A stretch of 64,000 bases of DNA from Dyadobacter sp. MSC1_007 (lineage in GTDB: Bacteria; Bacteroidota; Bacteroidia; Cytophagales; Spirosomataceae), in contig NZ_JAMOZL010000002.1 of assembly GCF_023667495.1 (NCBI RefSeq), positions 620,001 to 684,000 on the forward strand, in the 5' to 3' direction. This document shows positions 63,055 through 64,000 of this stretch, piece by piece (within the stretch, counting starts at the first letter, position 1; the number at the start of each line of letters is the position of its first letter). The notes beneath the pieces are model-generated. The model was not told the DNA's origin, made no database searches, and saw only the letters and a program-made list of their open reading frames with translations. The position numbers and the translations under genes are program-made.

Positions 63055-63504
63055 TTATGTTTTCAGATTTAGTGTGCAATCACAATCTTCGTTACCCGTT
63101 GCCAGTTATTTTGGCGTATAACCAAAATGCTACCTTCGCAATGCTTTCTTTTTTGTAAAACAATGGATGAGTCGAGCGTTGCGCTGTAACGGGCTTCTTT
63201 ATTGGGGATAAGTGTTGGTCCAATGTAAATAAAGGTCTCGTAGCATATCTTACATTTTTTGGAGAGCTGCCAACTGTTGAAGAGAGTGTGAGACACTATT
63301 GTCGTGACCGCGGGATGATCTAAGGACTAGTAAACAAGCACGGACTGTTGGGACCTGCTCCCGGCACGGTCGCCGGGTAACATACATCACCATGCGCGTA
63401 AAAAGGTCCTGAAGATCACCATTAGTCATTCATGTTAATGAAACTTTATACAATTCATTCTATATTTATCGACTTAAATATGAAATATTTCTACATCATC
63501 CGCT
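63055..63504. other. 450-bp region without a convincing gene
   Basis: A 75-codon minus-strand frame (63069-63296) has no domain and no clear start signal, so I do not call it. At about 63333-63400 there is a diverged relative of the segment upstream of the XRE gene (GGTAAC-A-TACATC near 63377 against GGTAAC-T-TACATC near 38931). The rest is AT-rich and must carry the promoter of the gene at 63505. Confidence 0.5.
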
Positions 63505-64000
63505 ATGCATAATATAGGGCAAGAAATCAGTCCTGCTGAACAGAAAATGAAGGCCATTCTTCTGCATGCGCCGGTGGGGCTGGTTGACATGGACGAAAGT
63601 GGGAAAATAGTAGATATCAACCTGGTGGGCAGCAAGCTGCTTAATCCCCTGGCTGGCGAAATACTTCACCCGGGAGTGAGTTTATATCCCTGCCTGTCGG
63701 TGCTGGATAGTGAAATCGTAAGCCGAATCCGTAGTTTTTCAGAGCCTTCGGGATTGATTATGCTGAATCAGCAGTACCGCCATACAACTCCGGATTCTAC
63801 GGAAGGCGAAAAGCATTTCAAGCTTACCGTAACCAAAATTTTTGAGGGCTGCGTTATCGTAAGCGTGGAAGATGTGACCGAAAAGATGCAAGAAGAACAA
63901 GCCCTGAAACAGGCACAACAGGATAAAGCCGTTGCCCAGGGTAAATACGAAATAGCATCAGAAGTGATCCATGACATCGGCAATGCGGTAGTTGGGTTCA
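63505..64000 (+). CDS. PAS-domain sensor protein, probably histidine kinase, 3' end outside window
   Basis: From the ATG at 63505 the frame is open to the right edge (165 codons). Residues about 13-115 form a PAS-like domain (MKAILLHAPVGLVDMDESGK, IVDINLVGSKLL), ending in GCVIVSVEDVTEKM. A coiled-coil stretch (EEQALKQAQQDKAVAQGKYE) leads to EVIHDIGNAVVGF, an H-box-like motif with a candidate phospho-acceptor His. The catalytic part lies outside the window. Confidence 0.75.
   Translation, partial: MHNIGQEISPAEQKMKAILLHAPVGLVDMDESGKIVDINLVGSKLLNPLAGEILHPGVSLYPCLSVLDSEIVSRIRSFSEPSGLIMLNQQYRHTTPDSTEGEKHFKLTVTKIFEGCVIVSVEDVTEKMQEEQALKQAQQDKAVAQGKYEIASEVIHDIGNAVVGF

Noticed and set aside
63069..63296. 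75-codon minus-strand frame after the imelysin gene
   Set aside because: No recognisable domain, signal peptide or promoter. It could be a remnant, but nothing supports it.
1..64000. tRNA, rRNA, CRISPR array, complete insertion sequence or prophage
   Set aside because: No clover-leaf, rRNA-like stretch, regularly spaced repeats, transposase or phage structural gene was seen while reading both strands.

Overview
The window looks like a chromosomal segment of a Bacteroidota (Cytophagia), most like Dyadobacter, Spirosoma and relatives. The reasons are the SusC/SusD (RagA/RagB) outer-membrane pairs with carboxypeptidase-like N-terminal domains, ECF sigma factors, a periplasmic-propeller sensor kinase, DUF2490, GH92 and imelysin lipoproteins, several small Crp/Fnr proteins, promoters of the TTG/TAnnTTTG type and almost no Shine-Dalgarno sites. 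The genus is an inference. I found no rRNA, tRNA, CRISPR array, complete insertion sequence or prophage.

Layout. 0-9.5 kb: a TPR protein cut by the left edge, a cupin, an ECF sigma factor with a long membrane-type C-terminal extension, small hypotheticals, a double VOC protein, a DUF2490 protein, an ester cyclase, a Crp/Fnr regulator and a TPR protein with a His-rich N-terminus. 9.6-25.2 kb: a DUF1684 gene with a recognisable promoter and a terminator-like hairpin, then nine tightly packed plus-strand genes: SusC, SusD, secreted rhodanese, second SusC, second SusD, two DoxX-like membrane proteins, a c-type cytochrome and a SoxC/SorA-type molybdenum sulfite dehydrogenase. 25.3-38.9 kb: beta-barrel, Crp/Fnr, peptide deformylase, Bcr/CflA efflux pump, several SDR genes (two lacking catalytic residues, one only a stub), a second ECF sigma factor, nucleoside hydrolase, SRPBCC, HxlR, another Crp/Fnr, epoxide hydrolase, SnoaL, an alpha/beta hydrolase and an HD hydrolase. 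39-50 kb: an XRE regulator behind two palindromes, GH92 mannosidase, lipoprotein, PhzF, a two-component sensor, then a decayed copy of the XRE locus, a REP-like inverted-repeat element and a YefM-YoeB toxin-antitoxin pair with its operator. 50-64 kb: SnoaL, GNAT, hydrolase, a frameshifted FtsX/MacB permease, an orphan SusC divergent from a barrel-less plug-domain protein, a lipoprotein, an imelysin and a PAS sensor cut by the right edge.

The most interesting unit is the 10.7-25.2 kb cluster. Its genes are separated by 22 bp at most or overlap, so they are probably one transcription unit. It joins two TonB-dependent uptake pairs to a periplasmic sulfur-transfer and sulfite-oxidation module with membrane DoxX-like partners. 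I infer uptake of a sulfur-containing substrate and oxidation of its sulfur outside the cytoplasm, with electrons passed to cytochrome c. No soxXAYZB genes are present here, so this is not a standard Sox operon. The substrate cannot be read from the sequence.
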